This document shows positions 6,136 to 8,398 of a stretch of 8,398 bases of DNA, one piece after another. How positions within the stretch are numbered: the first letter of the stretch is position 1; each line of letters begins with the position of its first letter. The position numbers were made by a program, and so were the translations under genes. The notes under the pieces are model-generated. The model had not been told where the DNA came from. It saw nothing but the letters and a program-made list of their open reading frames with translations, and did not search any database. The stretch comes from Caldifarciminota bacterium (GTDB lineage Bacteria > Hydrothermota > Tepidihabitantia > Tepidihabitantales > Tepidihabitantaceae): positions 1 through 8,398 of the forward strand of contig DSBX01000138.1 in NCBI GenBank assembly GCA_011049385.1, in the 5' to 3' direction.

Positions 6136-8385
6136 ATGAAAGGGTGGTCCGGGTTCATCGCCGGTTGCCGAACGGCGGCGGTCGGTCGGTGGGCGGAAAG
6201 GCTCGGCATTGGCCTTGCCGCGGTCGCGGTCCTGCCGCCGGGGCTGCTGTTCGTCGTCCTGCTCGGCTACCTGGCCCTGCCGGTCTCCCGCTCGGCCCTG
6301 CGCGGGGATGACCTGCGCTCGCTGGAGCTGACCGACCGTCACGGCGAGGTCCTGCGGGTGGTGCGCTCAACGCCGTGGGGAATCGCGCACTGGGTCGAAC
6401 TCGGCGAGATGGGGCCCTACCTGCCCGGGTTCGCGGTCGAGGTCGAGGACCGGCGGTTCTACCGGCATCGCGGGATTGACCCGGTCGGCCTGGCCCGGGC
6501 CGCGCTGGCCAACCTCCGCGCCGGGCGGGTGGTGGCGGGCGGCTCGACTATCACCCAGCAACTCGTCCGCAACCTTGACCCCGGCGGCGCGCGCACCCCG
6601 ACCGCGAAGCTGTCGGAGGCGCTGAAGGCAGTCCGGCTTGAGCTCCACGCGGACAAGCGGACGATTCTCGAAGCCTGGCTCAACCGCGTACCATTCGGCC
6701 ACGGGACCTGGGGCGTCGAGGCGGCAAGCCGGCGTTACTTCGGCCGGAGCGCGCGCGAACTGTCGCCGGCCCAGGCCGCCTTTCTCATCGCGATGGCTCG
6801 GGCTCCTTCCGGCTACGACCCCTACCGGCGTTACGCCCGGGCGCTCGGCCGCCAGCGGGTCCTGCTTGCGACCCTGCATCGCCGGGGCCGGCTCAGCGGT
6901 TTCGAATACGAACAGGCGCTGGCCGAGACGGTGAGGGTCGCCCGGCCCCGGGACCGGTTCTTCGCCCCGCACTTCGCGGATATGGTACTGGCCCGCGGTC
7001 CGGGACTGGTGAAGAGCCGCGAATCCCTGCGCACCGCGCTGGACCTGTCGCTCCAACGCGTCTGCGAGGACCTGCTCGAACGCCAACTCGACCTGCTGGC
7101 CGGCAACCGGGCGACCAACGGCGCGCTGGTCGTGCTCGACCGGCGCAGCGGTGACGTGCTGGCGCTGGTCGGTTCCCGCAATTGGTTCGACCCGGACGAA
7201 GGGCAGGTCAATGCCTGCCTCAGCCCGCGCCAGACCGGATCCGCGGTCAAGCCTTTCGTCTTCGCGCTCGGCTTCGAGGCGGATATGAACCCGGCGACGA
7301 TCCTGCCTGATCTGCCGACCTGGTTTGACGAGGCCGGGGGCAGGTATCGGCCGGTCAACTTCGACCGTGAGTGGCGCGGGCCGGTGCCGGCCCGCACCGC
7401 GCTGGCGAGCTCGCACAACATCCCGGCGGTGCGGGTGCTGGAAGCGGTCGGGCCGGACCGCCTGCTCGGCTTCCTGCGCGCGGCCGGCGCGACCACACTC
7501 AAGAGGCCGGCACGGCACTACGGGCTGGCGCTCGCGCTCGGGGTCGGGGACATGGCCCTGCTTGAACTGACCAACGCCTACCGGGTGCTGGCCAACCTCG
7601 GCGAGTACGGGCCGGTGCGCCTGCTTGCCGACGAGGAACTGCCGGAGCCTCTGCGCCTGCTCAGTCCGGAAGCGGCCTGGCTGGTGACCGACATCCTGTC
7701 CGACAACCACGCCCGGGCTCCGGGTTTCGGCGAGTTCTCCTGTCTGGACCTGCCATTTCCCTGCGCGGTAAAGACCGGCACGTCAAAGGACTACCGCGAC
7801 AACTGGGCAATCGGCTACACCAGCGACCATGTCATCGGGGTCTGGGTCGGGAACTTCGACGGCAGCCCGATGCGCGGCGTGTCCGGGGTCAGCGGCGCCG
7901 GGCCGCTGTTCCGGGATGTGATGCTGGCGGCACAGCGGGCCGAGCCGGACCGGTTCGAGGTTCCGGCCGGTATCGTGTCAATGCCGGTCTGCCCGGCTTC
8001 GGGCGTGAGGCCGGGCCCGCACTGCCCGACCGCGGTCAGCGAGCGGTTCATCCGGGGCCGGGAGCCGCGGGCCGAATGCCGGGTGCACCGGCTGGTTCCC
8101 TTCGACCGCTTATCCGGTCGCCCGGTCGCCGAGGTCGTGGACAGCGCCGGGCTGGACTGGCAGGTTGTCGAGCAGCATCCGCCCGAGTACCGGGCCTGGC
8201 AGGAGAACCCCGGCCCGCTCCTGCCCGCGGACGATGGCGGTGCGGTGCGGGCGGCCCTGCCCGCGGTGCTGTTCCCGGATGACGGCGCGGTGTTCAAGCT
8301 GGACCCGGACCTCACCCGGCAGGCTCAGGCGGTGCGGCTCCGGGCCGCGGTGCCGGACGGCGCGGCCCGGAGCCGCACCGCCTGA
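6136..8385 (+). CDS. pbpC: Penicillin-binding protein 1C, bifunctional transglycosylase/transpeptidase (3' end unreliable)
   Basis: This is an inner-membrane enzyme that polymerises lipid II into glycan strands and cross-links stem peptides in the periplasm. A membrane anchor spans about residues 23-50. The GT51 domain shows motif 1 EDRRFYRHRG (104-113, catalytic Glu104), motif 2 GGSTITQQLVRN (135-146), and KRTILEAWLNRVPFG (from 174). The transpeptidase domain has all three signatures: SxxK as S369-A-V-K372 (nucleophile Ser369), SxN as S426-H-N428, and KTGTS at 546-550. After it comes the Cys/His-containing segment typical of PBP1C (VCPASG, PHCP, ECRVH). The start of a BiPBP_C domain follows (LFPDDGAVFKLDPD, about 712-725). 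ATG 6136 lies 3 bases after the macroglobulin stop with only a weak AGGG (6121-6124) upstream, so translation is probably coupled. The readable frame gives 749 residues against about 770 for E. coli PBP1C. The stop at 8383-8385 lies in the fold-back arm of a perfect palindrome, so residues from about 743 on are probably not native and the gene should be treated as 3' partial. Confidence 0.95.
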   Translation: MKGWSGFIAGCRTAAVGRWAERLGIGLAAVAVLPPGLLFVVLLGYLALPVSRSALRGDDLRSLELTDRHGEVLRVVRSTPWGIAHWVELGEMGPYLPGFAVEVEDRRFYRHRGIDPVGLARAALANLRAGRVVAGGSTITQQLVRNLDPGGARTPTAKLSEALKAVRLELHADKRTILEAWLNRVPFGHGTWGVEAASRRYFGRSARELSPAQAAFLIAMARAPSGYDPYRRYARALGRQRVLLATLHRRGRLSGFEYEQALAETVRVARPRDRFFAPHFADMVLARGPGLVKSRESLRTALDLSLQRVCEDLLERQLDLLAGNRATNGALVVLDRRSGDVLALVGSRNWFDPDEGQVNACLSPRQTGSAVKPFVFALGFEADMNPATILPDLPTWFDEAGGRYRPVNFDREWRGPVPARTALASSHNIPAVRVLEAVGPDRLLGFLRAAGATTLKRPARHYGLALALGVGDMALLELTNAYRVLANLGEYGPVRLLADEELPEPLRLLSPEAAWLVTDILSDNHARAPGFGEFSCLDLPFPCAVKTGTSKDYRDNWAIGYTSDHVIGVWVGNFDGSPMRGVSGVSGAGPLFRDVMLAAQRAEPDRFEVPAGIVSMPVCPASGVRPGPHCPTAVSERFIRGREPRAECRVHRLVPFDRLSGRPVAEVVDSAGLDWQVVEQHPPEYRAWQENPGPLLPADDGGAVRAALPAVLFPDDGAVFKLDPDLTRQAQAVRLRAAVPDGAARSRTA

Positions 8386-8398
8386 GCCTGCCGGGTGA
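8312..8398. repeat. Perfect 38-bp inverted repeat (fold-back) running to the last base; probable assembly-end artefact
   Basis: The left arm 8312-8349 and the right arm 8361-8398 are perfect reverse complements over all 38 bases, around an 11-base loop GTGCCGGACGG (8350-8360). The left arm is ordinary pbpC coding sequence, in frame with the BiPBP_C domain. The right arm is the same DNA read backwards and stops exactly at the window edge. It has no U tract on either strand and begins inside a conserved domain, so it does not look like a terminator. The pattern is what a hairpin or chimeric read at the end of a contig, or an inverted amplification chimera, would leave. A real long palindrome that broke the assembly is the alternative. 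Confidence 0.9.

Noticed and set aside
6367..7710. Minus-strand open frame of 447 codons opposite pbpC
   Set aside because: It is a shadow of the GT51/transpeptidase gene. Its translation has no recognisable domain, and all catalytic motifs lie on the plus strand.
8312..8398. Reading the terminal palindrome as the intrinsic terminator of pbpC
   Set aside because: The stem begins inside the conserved BiPBP_C domain, there is no U tract on either strand, 38 perfect base pairs is far longer than a normal terminator, and the arm ends exactly at the sequence edge.
8341..8398. A frameshift in pbpC explaining the early loss of the C-terminal domain
   Set aside because: Neither alternative frame after 8350 gives a sequence resembling the rest of BiPBP_C. 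The bases from 8361 are simply the reverse complement of 8312-8349.

Overview
This is a GC-rich stretch (roughly two-thirds G+C or more) from a Gram-negative, diderm bacterium. Three things point that way: the gene entering from the left ends in a FlgD-like / type IX secretion-like C-terminal tail, the large central gene encodes a lipoprotein of the bacterial alpha-2-macroglobulin family, and the third gene is a class A penicillin-binding protein of the PBP1C type. The tail suggests the Fibrobacteres-Chlorobi-Bacteroidetes group or one of the high-GC candidate phyla that use the same kind of tail. I cannot place it more precisely from sequence alone.

Layout. Positions 2-106 are the last 34 codons of a secreted or surface protein, followed by a strong hairpin terminator (125-160). 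A tRNA-Asn(GUU) gene lies on the minus strand (219-291), with its own hairpin terminator (187-215) facing the first one. Between the tRNA and the next gene (292-480) are two back-to-back promoter candidates. Their -35 boxes sit in mirror-image arms of a 9-bp inverted repeat (398-420). The leftward one would serve the tRNA and the rightward one the large operon.

Operon. The rightward operon has two genes: a thioester-containing alpha-2-macroglobulin lipoprotein of 1882 residues (484-6132) and, 3 bases later, pbpC (6136 onward). This reproduces the yfhM-pbpC pairing known from Proteobacteria. The usual interpretation is periplasmic defence: when the envelope is breached, the macroglobulin covalently traps incoming proteases while PBP1C repairs peptidoglycan.

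Right edge. The last 87 bases (8312-8398) form a perfect inverted repeat with 38-bp arms and an 11-base loop, and the second arm ends exactly at the last base. The apparent stop codon of pbpC (8383-8385) lies inside the folded-back arm. The most economical reading is a fold-back artefact at the end of an assembly piece. In that case pbpC is really truncated by the end of the sequence, and its last eight or so residues as read are not genuine. I found no mobile elements, CRISPR arrays or clearly novel multi-gene system.
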